From: WHTX01 sp038255145
GTDB lineage: Bacteria; Actinomycetota; Acidimicrobiia; Acidimicrobiales; CAIXPF01
Direction of reading: 5' to 3'
Length of the DNA: 40,054 nucleotides
Assembly: GCA_038255145.1 (NCBI GenBank)
Contig: JBBSLP010000057.1
Coordinates: 1-40,054, forward strand
The notes beneath the pieces were generated by a model. It was given only the letters and a program-made list of their open reading frames with translations, did no database searches and was not told the origin of the DNA. Each line of letters starts with the position of its first letter. Within the stretch, counting starts at the first letter, position 1. The position numbers were made by a program, and so were the translations under genes. Shown here piece after piece: positions 1-8,029 of this stretch.

Positions 1-426
1 CACCCGGTCGCCGGGGTCGTAGGGCATGGACCCGAACCAGGCCACGGCGCCGACCGCGGGGCGGCCGTCCACCCGGTATCCCGAGTTCATGGCCCCCTGG
101 GCCCAGCCCCGGGCGTCGCCGTCGCCACCGGGGAAGTCGAGGGAGGCCCATCGGAAGCGGATGTCGGACGCCGAGCCCCCCATCTGCACGTTCAGCCGCC
201 AAGCGGCCCAGTCGGTGCAGTTGCGGTAGGAGAAGCCCAGGGGCGAGTACCCCGAGCTGAAGCCGCTGGACTGGTAGGGGTAGTCATCCGCGAACGCAGC
301 CCCTGCCGGTGGTGCGTGGACGAAGGTCAGCGACAGGCAGGCCAGGAGCAACGTCACCAGCACCCGTAGGGCGGTGAGCTCCCGGGCCCGCAGACGTCGC
401 CCGTGGCGCGTGCGGTCCGGAGACAA
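1..426 (-). CDS. Secreted CHAP-domain (NlpC/P60-like) hydrolase, C-terminus cut by window edge
   Basis: The reading frame runs off the left edge, so only the N-terminal part is visible. It begins with a basic n-region and a hydrophobic stretch (VTLLLACLSLTFVHA) ending in Ala-rich residues, a Sec-type signal peptide. The mature part contains YRNCTDWAAWRL, which resembles the catalytic-Cys motif of CHAP amidohydrolase/peptidase domains, followed by a GWAQGA...VGAVAWF stretch typical of that fold. CHAP proteins cleave peptidoglycan peptide or amide bonds outside the membrane; the His lies beyond the edge. The start is uncertain: TTG at 426 lies 8 nt after a TACGGT hexamer (minus strand, 435-440), while GTG at 363 starts directly at the hydrophobic core. 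The gene is 31 nt or more downstream of the LigD-like gene on the same strand. Confidence 0.7.
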   Translation of the reverse strand, partial: MSPDRTRHGRRLRARELTALRVLVTLLLACLSLTFVHAPPAGAAFADDYPYQSSGFSSGYSPLGFSYRNCTDWAAWRLNVQMGGSASDIRFRWASLDFPGGDGDARGWAQGAMNSGYRVDGRPAVGAVAWFGSMPYDPGDRV

Positions 427-457
427 GACACGAAACCGTAACAGACGTCCGCGCTGT

Positions 458-1501
458 CTACGCGAGCGCGGACCTCGCCCGAGTTGGGGGTTGTGCGCCG
501 CCGGTGACCTGGTCGGTGGCGCTGTTCGCTTCGTCCCCGGCTGCTGCGTCGTCGCCGTCACCGAGGTCGACGGTGCGGCGGGTGCGGGGGGCGCTGGTGC
601 GGGCCCGGGGGCTGATGACCTCGAGCTCGAGGCCCAGGTCGCGCAGGGCGCTGCCCGCCTTCTCCAGGCGTTGGGGGGCCACGGGGGCATCGGCCCAGTG
701 GTCGGGTCGTTCGAGGACACCGGGCAGGGTGAAGGCGGTGGGATCGACGCCGGCGGCCACCTCGTCCCAGGTCAGCGGGGTCGACACCGTGGCCGTCGCC
801 GTGGCCCGCGGGCTCCACGCCGCCACCAGGGTCTGGGCGCTGCCGGCCCGGCTCCAATCGATGAGCAGGCGCCCCTCACGGTCGGCCTTGCGCATCTCGA
901 CGGTGTACCGCTCGGGCTGGCGTTCGGCCACCAGGCGGGCCACGGCCAGGGTGAAGGCCCGCAGGTCGTCGATGTCGTAGCGCCGCTCGATGGGCACGTA
1001 CACATGCAGGCCCCGCTTGCCGCTCGTCTTGACCAGGGCGTCGAGGCCGATGTCGGTCAAAGCCGTGCGCACGTCGGCGGCCGCGGCGCAGATGTCCTGG
1101 TCGGGGGAGGACGGGTCGAGGTCGAAGGCAACGATGTCGGACCGTTCGGGCTCATCGGTGCGGCTGAACCAGGGGTGCAGCTCAAGGGCGTTGGACTGGG
1201 CGCACCAGCGCAGGCCGTCGACGTCGCCGATGATGGCGTAGGCGACCGTGCGCTTGGACGTCTCCGTCCAGGTCTCGTAGCGCTCGACCGACGCCGGGGC
1301 GCTCTTGGGGGCGTTCTTCTGGAAGAACGCCTCGCCGTCGACCCCGTCGTTGAAGCGCTTGAGCGTCAGCGGTCGACCAGCCAGCTGGGGGAGCAGACGA
1401 TCGGCCGCCGCCTCGTAGTACGCGGCCAGATCGGCCTTGGTCAGGCCACGCTCGGGCCACAGCACCTTGTCGGGGTGGGTGAGACGACCAGCCATCTGCA
1501 C
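458..1501 (-). CDS. ligD: LigD-type DNA polymerase/primase domain protein (stand-alone PolDom)
   Basis: This 347-residue protein matches the polymerase domain of bacterial non-homologous end-joining ligase D, an archaeo-eukaryotic primase-fold enzyme that fills gaps with (ribo)nucleotides at broken ends. Visible motifs are AFDLDPS at about 126-131 (metal-binding D127 and D129), TSGKRGLHVYVPI at 159-171 (nucleotide-binding motif) and LIDWS at 213-217 (third acidic residue). Neither the ligase nor the 3'-phosphoesterase domain is present, so this is the split form common in actinobacteria; the ligase and Ku partners are not in the window. The start is GTG at 1501 or ATG at 1495. The last 50 residues are a low-complexity acidic/Ala tail. 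It lies 27 nt behind the channel gene on the same strand. Confidence 0.9.
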   Translation of the reverse strand: MQMAGRLTHPDKVLWPERGLTKADLAAYYEAAADRLLPQLAGRPLTLKRFNDGVDGEAFFQKNAPKSAPASVERYETWTETSKRTVAYAIIGDVDGLRWCAQSNALELHPWFSRTDEPERSDIVAFDLDPSSPDQDICAAAADVRTALTDIGLDALVKTSGKRGLHVYVPIERRYDIDDLRAFTLAVARLVAERQPERYTVEMRKADREGRLLIDWSRAGSAQTLVAAWSPRATATATVSTPLTWDEVAAGVDPTAFTLPGVLERPDHWADAPVAPQRLEKAGSALRDLGLELEVISPRARTSAPRTRRTVDLGDGDDAAAGDEANSATDQVTGGAQPPTRARSALA

Positions 1502-1528
1502 TGCTTACCCGCTGGCGGGGGAGGTCGC

Positions 1529-3283
1529 TCAGCCCCGGCGGGACCCGACGCGGCTCCGCGCAGCCGGGAAGCGGGCCAGGAAGCGCTGCTCGGAGGCCGA
1601 GTCGCCGATGATGATGAGGTCGGCGTCGTGAGGTAAGGGCTCGGACACGTCGGGGTTGGTGCTGATCTCGTTGCCCGCAGCCAGCGCGACCACGGTGCAA
1701 CCGGTGCGCTGCCGCAGGGCGCTGTCGGCCAGGGACCGCCCGGCGATGGACGCGGGGATGGGCACGCGGAACACCTCGAGGCCCTCGGCTACGACCAGGG
1801 TGTCGTTGAGGCCCATGACGTTCCAGATGGCCGATGCGCCCAACGAGGCGTAGGACAGAACGGCGTCGGCGCCGGCCCGGTGCAGGGTCGACACGTTGCG
1901 GTCGAGGTTGGCCCGGCTGATGATCTGGATGCCCGGCTCGAGCCGACGGCAGTAGAGCGTGAGGTACACGTTCATGTCATCGTCGTGGGTCGTCACCAGC
2001 ACGGCCGAGGCTTCCCGCAGGCCCGCGTCCTCGAGCACCTCGAGAGCTGCGGCGTCGCCGTGCACGTAGTGGTCGTCGCGGATGCGGTCGACCCGCTGCT
2101 CGACGATGCGGTACCGCACCCCGGCCTGGCTCAGGAGCCGGCCGGCGGCCCGCCCGACCCGACCGCCCCCGATGATGACCACGGGGTTGCCGCTGCGCTC
2201 GCCCGTGCCGTACGCCTCGTCGTAGTGGGCCAGTTGCTCGGCCGACCCGGCCAGGATGAGCACCGCTCGCTCGGTGATGAGCGTGTCGGGCCCCGCCGTC
2301 TCGTACAGGCCGCGGCGCCACATGCCGACGATGTTCACGTTGCAGCGCTCGCGCACGGCGGCGTCGCGCAGGGTCTGGCCGACGAGCGAGGTGGTCGCCG
2401 CGCCGGCCTCGGCGATGAGAAGGCTCCCGAACTCACCCACCACCTGGTGGCGGGCATCGCGACCGACCACCCGCCGGGCGATCGCATGGCCGAGGACGTC
2501 GCCGAGGCGCAGCACCTCGTTGCAGCCGGCCAGCCCGAGGATGTCCACCGAGGCTTCGGAGTTGGCCGTGGCCACGATGGGCACGCTGGCGCTGATCTCG
2601 CGCACGGTGAAGGCGACGTTGGTGTTGGTGGTGTCGGTCCTGGTCGTGGCGACCAGGGCGGCGGCACCGACCCGGGCGGCCCTGTAGGTCTCGGGATCGT
2701 CGAGCTCGCCCACCATCACCCGGTAGCCCCGGTCGTGCAGGGCCAGGGCCTCCTGCAGGTCGGGTTCGATGAGCACGTAGGGCACGTTCGAGTCCTCGGC
2801 CCGCCGGATGAGGGCGTCGGTGATGGCCCCGGGTCCGGTCAGCACGATGTGGCCGGCCACGTCGTCGGCCAGCCGCCGTGGGGCCCGGTTGGACTCGCGG
2901 TGGGACATCCACGGCATGAAGATGAACTGGATGAAGGCGAAGGGCAGCAGCACCAGGATGAAAAGCGCCCCGCTCACCAGGACGACCACCGAGAAGAGCC
3001 GACCGGCGTCGGATTGGAAGGTGATGTCGCCGAAGCCCAGCGTCGACATGGTGACGATGGTCCAGTAGAGGGCGGTGGCCCAGCTGTGGCGCTGCCCCTC
3101 GCGGTCCATCACCACGTGGAACACGGCGCTGTACACGGCCACCAGCACGAGGAGGATCAGCACCAGCCACAGCACGAGGCGCACGTTGCGTCGCCGCATC
3201 GGCGCCGTGAGATAGCTCAGGACCAGGGCCAGGGACTTCACCGGGTGCGCTCGGCGGCCGCAGGCACGCATCCAGTGTGGCAC
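1529..3283 (-). CDS. Potassium channel / transporter subunit with two RCK (TrkA-N) domains
   Basis: The protein has 584 residues. A first membrane helix (about 34-57) is followed by a pore loop with selectivity filter TLGFGD (81-86) and a second helix (about 96-122), the two-helix channel core. A first RCK domain (about 145-280) has a degenerate nucleotide loop (LTGPGAITDAL), and a TrkA-C-like segment follows. The second RCK domain (about 366-490) has an intact GGGRVG loop, and a second TrkA-C-like segment (about 500-565) ends the protein. The expected role is gated K+ conductance controlled by ligand or nucleotide binding to a cytosolic RCK ring. The start is uncertain: GTG at 3283, or internal starts closer to the first helix. 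It heads a tight minus-strand run with the LigD-like and CHAP genes, but nothing suggests a shared function. Confidence 0.88.
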   Translation of the reverse strand: MPHWMRACGRRAHPVKSLALVLSYLTAPMRRRNVRLVLWLVLILLVLVAVYSAVFHVVMDREGQRHSWATALYWTIVTMSTLGFGDITFQSDAGRLFSVVVLVSGALFILVLLPFAFIQFIFMPWMSHRESNRAPRRLADDVAGHIVLTGPGAITDALIRRAEDSNVPYVLIEPDLQEALALHDRGYRVMVGELDDPETYRAARVGAAALVATTRTDTTNTNVAFTVREISASVPIVATANSEASVDILGLAGCNEVLRLGDVLGHAIARRVVGRDARHQVVGEFGSLLIAEAGAATTSLVGQTLRDAAVRERCNVNIVGMWRRGLYETAGPDTLITERAVLILAGSAEQLAHYDEAYGTGERSGNPVVIIGGGRVGRAAGRLLSQAGVRYRIVEQRVDRIRDDHYVHGDAAALEVLEDAGLREASAVLVTTHDDDMNVYLTLYCRRLEPGIQIISRANLDRNVSTLHRAGADAVLSYASLGASAIWNVMGLNDTLVVAEGLEVFRVPIPASIAGRSLADSALRQRTGCTVVALAAGNEISTNPDVSEPLPHDADLIIIGDSASEQRFLARFPAARSRVGSRRG

Positions 3284-3291
3284 GTCGGCCT

Positions 3292-3308
3292 GGACCGGTC
3301 GTCGGTCC
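3292..3308. terminator. Small inverted repeat, possible weak terminator
   Basis: GGACCG, a 5-nt loop and CGGTCC lie in the 100-bp gap between the end of the acyl-CoA ligase gene and the start of the channel gene. The stem is only 6 bp with no T-run, so the terminator role is a guess. Confidence 0.25.
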
Positions 3309-3383
3309 GGCGTTCGGTGGTCAGAGGGGTCGTCGGTGGGCGGGCCGTCTGCCCCCGTGAGGGAAGGCGCCGACAGAGGTCGG

Positions 3384-4979
3384 TCAGGCCTCGTCGGGCG
3401 GGCTGAAGTCGTCGAGGGCCTGGGCCCGGAGCTCGACCTTGCGGATCTTGCCCGTGGGGGTCATGGGCAGGGCGTCGACGATGCGCAGGTGGCGGGGGAT
3501 CTTGAAGCTGGCCACCCGGCCCCGCAGGTGGGCCAGCAGCTTCTCCTCGTCGAGGTCGGCGCCGAGCTCGGGCAGCACGTAGGCCACGGCCACCTCGCCC
3601 AGGCGCTCGTCGGGGAAACCGACCACAGCCACGTCGGTCACCCCGGGCAGTTCCCGCAGGCGACCTTCGACCTCGGCGGGGGCCACGTTCTCGCCACCGA
3701 TCTTGAGCATGTCCTTGAGCCGGCCCATGAACACCAGGTGGCCGTCGGGGCGGATGCGGGCCAGGTCGCCGGTGTGCAGCCAGCCGTCGGTGTCGATGGT
3801 CTCCGCCGTGGCCTCGGGCTTGCCGTAGTAGCCGATCATCGTCGTGTAGCTGCGCACCAGAAGCTCGCCCTGCTCGTTCACCGGCAGGTCGTCACCGGTG
3901 GCGGGGTCGACGACGCGCAGCTCGACGCCCAACATGGGGTAGCCCGAGCCTTCGCAGCGCTGCTCGGGGGTGGCCGTGATGTGGGCCGACACGATGGCCG
4001 TCCACACCTCGCTCATGCCGTACCCCGTGGTCGTGGGGCACAGCACCTCCTGGGCCCGGTAGGCGACCGGGGTGGTCGAGGCCATGCCCGCGGCCAGCAC
4101 CCCGAAGCGCAGGCGGTGGTTGCGGGGCCGGGCCACTTGTGCCCGCATGAGGTCGGACCAGTGGGTGTCGAAGCCCTGGAGCATGGTGATGCCCTCGGTC
4201 TCGGCCGCGTCCATGACCTCGTCGGCGTCGAACGTCTCGAAGACCAGGTGCTTGGCCCCGGTCAGCACCGACATCAGCGCCACCTCGGTCAGGCCGAAGG
4301 CGTGGAAGAGGGGCAGGTAGCCGGGGAGCACGTCGTCGAAGGTCAGGCCGTACATCTGGGCCCGCTCGGCCGCGTTGCGGACCACGGCGTGGTGGTGGAC
4401 CGCGCCCTTGGGCGAGCTGGTGGTACCCGACGTGTAGATGATGATGAGGGGGTCGGTCACCTTCACGGCGTCGGCCCGGGCGGCCAGGGTGGCGTCCTCG
4501 ACGGCCTCACCGGCGGCGAGCAGGTCGTCCCATCCCAGGGCGCCCTCGGGCCGGTCCCCGCCCAGCACGACCAGGCGCTGCAGCTTGGGCCACTTGGACT
4601 GGGCCTCACGGGTCATGGCCGTGTAGTCGACGGGGCCGGAGCGGTCGTTGATGACCAGGGTGGTCGTGTCGGACTGGTCGACGGTGTAGATGATGTCGTC
4701 GGTGCGGTAGCGGGTGTTGAAGGGGACGACCACGGCGCCGACCTTGGCGATGGCGAAGGCCAGGAACAGCCATTCGGGCCGATTGGTCATCCACATGCCG
4801 ACCTTGTCGCCGGCCCCGACCCCGATGCCGATCAGCCCCTTGGCCACCCGGTCGACCTCGTCGTCGAAGTCGGCCCAGGTCCAGCGCCGGTCGTGGAACA
4901 CCAGGGCCTCGCGACCCCCCCACTGGCGGGCGGCCTCGGCCGGCAGATCCCCCATGCGTCGGTTGCCGAAGGCGTCCAC
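3384..4979 (-). CDS. AMP-dependent acyl-CoA synthetase/ligase (FadD-like)
   Basis: This 531-residue ANL-superfamily enzyme would activate a carboxylic acid as acyl-AMP and transfer it to CoA in the cytosol. Motifs in order are the P-loop YTSGTTSSPKGAV (182-194), TTGYGMSEVW (317-326), the GWLHTGDLA hinge region (399-407), GRLKDMLKIGGENV (419-432) and the C-terminal catalytic Lys in PMTPTGKIRK (505-514, K511). Length is normal for the family. The start is GTG at 4979 with AAGGAG just upstream. Substrate cannot be read from the sequence; medium- or long-chain acids or a cyclic carboxylate are all possible. No other acyl-CoA gene is adjacent, so it looks monocistronic. Confidence 0.93.
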   Translation of the reverse strand: MDAFGNRRMGDLPAEAARQWGGREALVFHDRRWTWADFDDEVDRVAKGLIGIGVGAGDKVGMWMTNRPEWLFLAFAIAKVGAVVVPFNTRYRTDDIIYTVDQSDTTTLVINDRSGPVDYTAMTREAQSKWPKLQRLVVLGGDRPEGALGWDDLLAAGEAVEDATLAARADAVKVTDPLIIIYTSGTTSSPKGAVHHHAVVRNAAERAQMYGLTFDDVLPGYLPLFHAFGLTEVALMSVLTGAKHLVFETFDADEVMDAAETEGITMLQGFDTHWSDLMRAQVARPRNHRLRFGVLAAGMASTTPVAYRAQEVLCPTTTGYGMSEVWTAIVSAHITATPEQRCEGSGYPMLGVELRVVDPATGDDLPVNEQGELLVRSYTTMIGYYGKPEATAETIDTDGWLHTGDLARIRPDGHLVFMGRLKDMLKIGGENVAPAEVEGRLRELPGVTDVAVVGFPDERLGEVAVAYVLPELGADLDEEKLLAHLRGRVASFKIPRHLRIVDALPMTPTGKIRKVELRAQALDDFSPPDEA

Positions 4980-5127
4980 GCCCGCTCCTTCTCATCGACC
5001 AGTCCTCTCGCCGAGCGTAGGCCACGGTCGACCGCGGTCCCGGGTGCCGCCGGGGGCTATCCCGGTGCACCCCCGTCCGTCCCACGTCAGCCCCCCATGT
5101 GGGAGCATGAGCAGGTCCAAGCGGGAG

Positions 5128-5172
5128 TCTCGGGACACACAGCCCCGGATTCCGGGACGATTCGTCCCGAGA
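5128..5172. promoter_or_regulatory. Nested inverted repeats built on CGGGAC, possible operator
   Basis: This lies in the 303-bp gap between the divergent acyl-CoA ligase and DUF202 genes. CGGGACGA, one T, then TCGTCCCG form a perfect repeat at 5153-5169. An outer TCTCGGGAC (5128-5136) pairs with GTCCCGAGA (5164-5172). The shared CGGGAC core in both orientations suggests a protein-binding site; alternative hairpins are also possible. The rest of the gap contains no recognisable gene. Confidence 0.35.
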
Positions 5173-5282
5173 GTTCGAACCGGGCAGATGGGGCCACCTG
5201 TCTGCCGGCGGCCCGGGCCAACGTCCTCTCGTGCCGGCCATCCCTTAGGGTCGCGGTCAGCAGCTCGCGCGAGAGGACGGAC

Positions 5283-5660
5283 GTGGCCGGACGGGGCCGA
5301 TGGTCGACGGATCCGACCGAGGGTGACGAGCCGGACTACCGGTTCACGCTGGCCAACGAGCGCACCTTCCTGGCCTGGATCCGCAGCTCGTTGGGCCTGC
5401 TGGCCGGCGGGGTGGCCGTTCGCCAGTTGGCCGAGCCCTTCGGCATCTCGGGGTCGCGCACGCTGCTGGCGTTGTTGGCCATCGCCGCCAGCATGGTCTT
5501 CGCCGTCGGCGCCTACCTGCGCTGGGTGACGGTGCAGCGGGCGGTCCGCCGGGGCGACCCGTTGCCCCCCACCCGACTCGTCCCCGTGGCCGCTGGGACG
5601 ATCGTGGCCATCGCCTCGATCGCCTTCCTCCTCATCCTCCTCTCCTGGTGGCGCCGGTGA
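5283..5660 (+). CDS. DUF202 (YidH-family) inner-membrane protein, first of a pair
   Basis: This 125-residue protein contains the DUF202 signature LANERTFLAWIRSSLGLLAGGVAV, followed by two further hydrophobic segments (LLALLAIAASMVFAVGAYL and VAAGTIVAIASIAFLLILL), giving three membrane helices. DUF202 proteins have no established biochemical role. The GTG start at 5283 is preceded by GAGAGG at a good distance and gives the normal family length. It overlaps the next DUF202 gene, so the two are translationally coupled. Confidence 0.88.
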   Translation: MAGRGRWSTDPTEGDEPDYRFTLANERTFLAWIRSSLGLLAGGVAVRQLAEPFGISGSRTLLALLAIAASMVFAVGAYLRWVTVQRAVRRGDPLPPTRLVPVAAGTIVAIASIAFLLILLSWWRR

Positions 5661-5962
5661 GCGATGTCCCGGTCGTCGAGGACGGCGGGCGCCAGTTCGA
5701 GCGCACCAGCCTGGCCTGGATCCGCACGGCGCTGTCCGTGCTGGCTGTCTCCCTGTTGCTGATCCGCGAGGCGGGCGCGGTCCGCGTCCCTGTCAGCACC
5801 ATGGCCATCGCCGTGGTGGTGTCGGGCCTGGCCGTGACCGTGGTGCGCCGGGCACGGCTCGAGCACCGGTCCCGGTCCGCCGAACCGCCGCCGTTCCAGG
5901 TGCTGGGGATGTCCATGTGCGTGTTCGTCCTCGGGATGGCCGCGGTGCTCATCGTGGTGTGA
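5657..5962 (+). CDS. DUF202 membrane protein, second of a pair
   Basis: This 101-residue paralogue of the preceding gene has FERTSLAWIRTALSVLAVSLLLIREAG, the same first-helix signature, then two more hydrophobic helices (TMAIAVVVSGLAVTVV and GMSMCVFVLGMAAVLIVV). Its GTG start at 5657 overlaps the upstream TGA in a GTGA arrangement, which favours it over the in-frame GTG at 5648. Paired DUF202 genes in tandem are common, and the two proteins may associate. Function is unknown. Confidence 0.85.
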   Translation: MSDVPVVEDGGRQFERTSLAWIRTALSVLAVSLLLIREAGAVRVPVSTMAIAVVVSGLAVTVVRRARLEHRSRSAEPPPFQVLGMSMCVFVLGMAAVLIVV

Positions 5963-6024
5963 ACCTCGTCGTTCTGGGCAACGGCCGGCCGCGCCCGAGC
6001 CGCGGGCCCGGGAATGGCCGCAAC

Positions 6025-6030
6025 TACGGT
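6025..6030 (+). promoter_or_regulatory. -10-like TACGGT for a leaderless alkylsulfatase transcript
   Basis: TACGGT ends 8 nt before the ATG at 6039, so transcription would begin at or next to the start codon. There is no Shine-Dalgarno sequence in between. Confidence 0.5.
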
Positions 6031-6038
6031 GCCGGGGC

Positions 6039-7925
6039 ATGGCCACCGCCCCGAAGGACGCCACCCGCCACACCGTCGAAGCCAATGCCGGCGTGGTGCG
6101 GGCGTTCGATCCCGCCGACTTCGAGAGAGCCTCCCGGGGCCTGGTGGCCCGGCACCCCACCGGCGTCATCGAGTCCCCGGCCGGGGTGATCTTCGACGTC
6201 AACCGCTATGCGTTCATCGAGCCGGGCAGCACAAGTCCCGACACCGTGCACCCCAGCCTGTGGCGCCAGGCGCAACTGAACGGCATCCACGGCCTCTTCG
6301 AGGTGGCCCCCGGAGTGTGGCAGGCCCGGGGCTACGACATCTCCAACATCACCTTCATCGCCGGTGACACGGGCTGGATCCTCGTCGACGTGCTCACCGC
6401 GGCGCCCTGTGCCCGCGCCTGCCTCGACCTGGCCAACGCCCAGCTCGGCGAACGTCCCGTGGTGGCCGTCATCTACACCCACTCCCACGTCGACCACTTC
6501 GGCGGCGTGTTGGGGGTGACCACCCCGGCCGACGTCGCGGCCGGTCGCTGCCGGATCATCGCCCCCGAGCACTTCCTGCACGAGACCATCGACGAGAACG
6601 TCATCGCCGGCTACGCCATGGCCCGCCGGGCCGTCTACCAGTTCGGCGTCATGCTCCCTCCGGGGCCCCGCACCCACGTCGACTGTGGACTGGGCAAGGC
6701 CCTGCCCCTGTGGCCGCCGGGATTGATCGCTCCCACCGAGGAGATCATCGAGACGGGCACCGAACTCGTCGTCGACGGTGTCCGCATCGTGTTCCAGGTG
6801 ACGCCCGAGACCGAAGCCCCCGCGGAGATGAACTTCTTCTTCCCCGACAAGGGTTGGTTGTGCACCGCGGAGAACTGCACCCAGACCATGCACAACCTGG
6901 TGCCCATCCGCGGCGCCCAGGTGCGGGACCCGTTGCAGTGGTCCAAGTACATCACCGAGGTGATCGAGCTGTTCGGCGATCGGGTCGAGCTGACGTTCGC
7001 CTCCCACCACTGGCCTCGCTGGGGCAACGAGAACGTGCTCGCCTACCTGGCCCGGCAACGTGACCTGTACCGGTGGATGCACGACCAGACCATGCGCTAC
7101 GCGAACCACGGCTACACCGCCGCCGAGATCGCCGAGATGCTGACCCTGCCCCCCGAGTTCGCCGACCACGGCCACACCACCGGTTACTACGGCGATCTCG
7201 TCCACAACGTCAAAGCGGTCGTCCAGCGCTACCTGAGCTGGTACGACGGCAACCCCGCCCACCTGTGGGCGCTGCCGCCCACCGACGTCGGTCGTCGTTA
7301 CGTGGACCTGGCCGGCGGCCCCGACCAGCTGCTGGCCAAGGCCAGGGACGCCTTCGACGCCGGGGACTACCGCTGGGTGGCCGAGCTGGTGAACCACCTC
7401 GTGTTCGCCGATCCCACCAACGTCGATGCCCGCGAGCTGCAGGCCGACACCTTCGAACAGCTGGGCTACCAGTCCGAGTCGGCCACCTTCCGCAACGCCT
7501 TCCTCACCGGGGCCCACGAACTGCGCCACGGCACCCTGGCGCCGTCGCCGGCCCGTCGGGGTGGCTACCTCGACGCCATGACCGTGGAGCAGATCTTCGA
7601 CAGCCTCGCGGTGAAGCTCGAGAGCGAGGAGGTGGCGGGCCTGTCGACAGCGCTGAACTTCACCGTCACCGATGTCGACGTGCAGTGCGTGCTGCGCCTG
7701 TCCAACCGGACGCTGCACACGGTGATGGACCGCCACGACCCCGACGCCGCGGTGACCTTCCGGTTGTCCAAGCCCACGTTGCAGAAGGTCGCCGAAGGGG
7801 CGCTTTCCTTGGCCGTCGCCCTCGAGGCCGGCGAGGCCGAGGCCGACGGTGATGTCGACGCCGCCGGGCTGATCTTCGAGCACCTCGACGTGTTCATGAC
7901 CAACTTCGCCGTCGTCGAGCCCTGA
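6039..7925 (+). CDS. Type III alkylsulfatase (SdsA1/BDS1-like metallo-beta-lactamase-fold hydrolase)
   Basis: The 628-residue protein spans the full length of linear alkylsulfatases, which hydrolyse alkyl sulfate esters such as SDS to the alcohol and sulfate using two zinc ions. Zinc ligands are visible in THSHVDH (147-153) and in TAENCTQTMHN (276-286), with a further SHHWPRWGN block at 322-330. A dimerisation region follows (about 385-500), and residues 500-628 form the SCP2-like C-terminal domain thought to hold the alkyl chain. No signal peptide is evident, so the enzyme should be cytosolic. It is followed after 104 nt by a substrate-binding lipoprotein gene with its own promoter-like signals. 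Confidence 0.92.
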   Translation: MATAPKDATRHTVEANAGVVRAFDPADFERASRGLVARHPTGVIESPAGVIFDVNRYAFIEPGSTSPDTVHPSLWRQAQLNGIHGLFEVAPGVWQARGYDISNITFIAGDTGWILVDVLTAAPCARACLDLANAQLGERPVVAVIYTHSHVDHFGGVLGVTTPADVAAGRCRIIAPEHFLHETIDENVIAGYAMARRAVYQFGVMLPPGPRTHVDCGLGKALPLWPPGLIAPTEEIIETGTELVVDGVRIVFQVTPETEAPAEMNFFFPDKGWLCTAENCTQTMHNLVPIRGAQVRDPLQWSKYITEVIELFGDRVELTFASHHWPRWGNENVLAYLARQRDLYRWMHDQTMRYANHGYTAAEIAEMLTLPPEFADHGHTTGYYGDLVHNVKAVVQRYLSWYDGNPAHLWALPPTDVGRRYVDLAGGPDQLLAKARDAFDAGDYRWVAELVNHLVFADPTNVDARELQADTFEQLGYQSESATFRNAFLTGAHELRHGTLAPSPARRGGYLDAMTVEQIFDSLAVKLESEEVAGLSTALNFTVTDVDVQCVLRLSNRTLHTVMDRHDPDAAVTFRLSKPTLQKVAEGALSLAVALEAGEAEADGDVDAAGLIFEHLDVFMTNFAVVEP

Positions 7926-7944
7926 CCGGTGCCAGCACCCCAGG

Positions 7945-7958
7945 GTGACGGGCGTCAT
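7945..7958. promoter_or_regulatory. GTGACGGGCGTCAT motif, copy 1
   Basis: This 14-mer contains the inverted repeat TGACG-GG-CGTCA. It lies just upstream of the -10-like TACGGT of the substrate-binding-protein gene. An identical 14-mer occurs at 33455-33468. The role is unknown; a regulator-binding site is plausible. Confidence 0.35.
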
Positions 7959-7972
7959 TGCTGACACCGCGC

Positions 7973-7978
7973 TACGGT
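7973..7978 (+). promoter_or_regulatory. -10-like TACGGT upstream of substrate-binding-protein gene
   Basis: TACGGT lies 51 nt before the ATG at 8030, giving a leader of about 45 nt that contains a CCCCTAGGGG palindrome and a purine-rich ribosome-binding site (GGGGGGACAGAG). No good -35 is visible. Confidence 0.4.
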
Positions 7979-8029
7979 CCCGTCCGGCGCCACCCCTAGG
8001 GGATCTGTGGTGCATTAGGGGGGACAGAG

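Noticed and set aside
374..1636. 420-codon plus-strand open frame
   Set aside because: It is antisense to the LigD-like gene, which has all family motifs on the other strand.
1880..3406. 508-codon plus-strand open frame
   Set aside because: It is antisense to the potassium-channel gene; the His/Val/Gly-rich composition is typical of high-GC shadows.
3336..5282. Very long plus-strand open frame running into the first DUF202 gene
   Set aside because: It is the antisense of the acyl-CoA ligase gene plus the intergenic gap; composition is Gly/His/Arg-rich noise. Only the last 125 residues (from 5283) are real.
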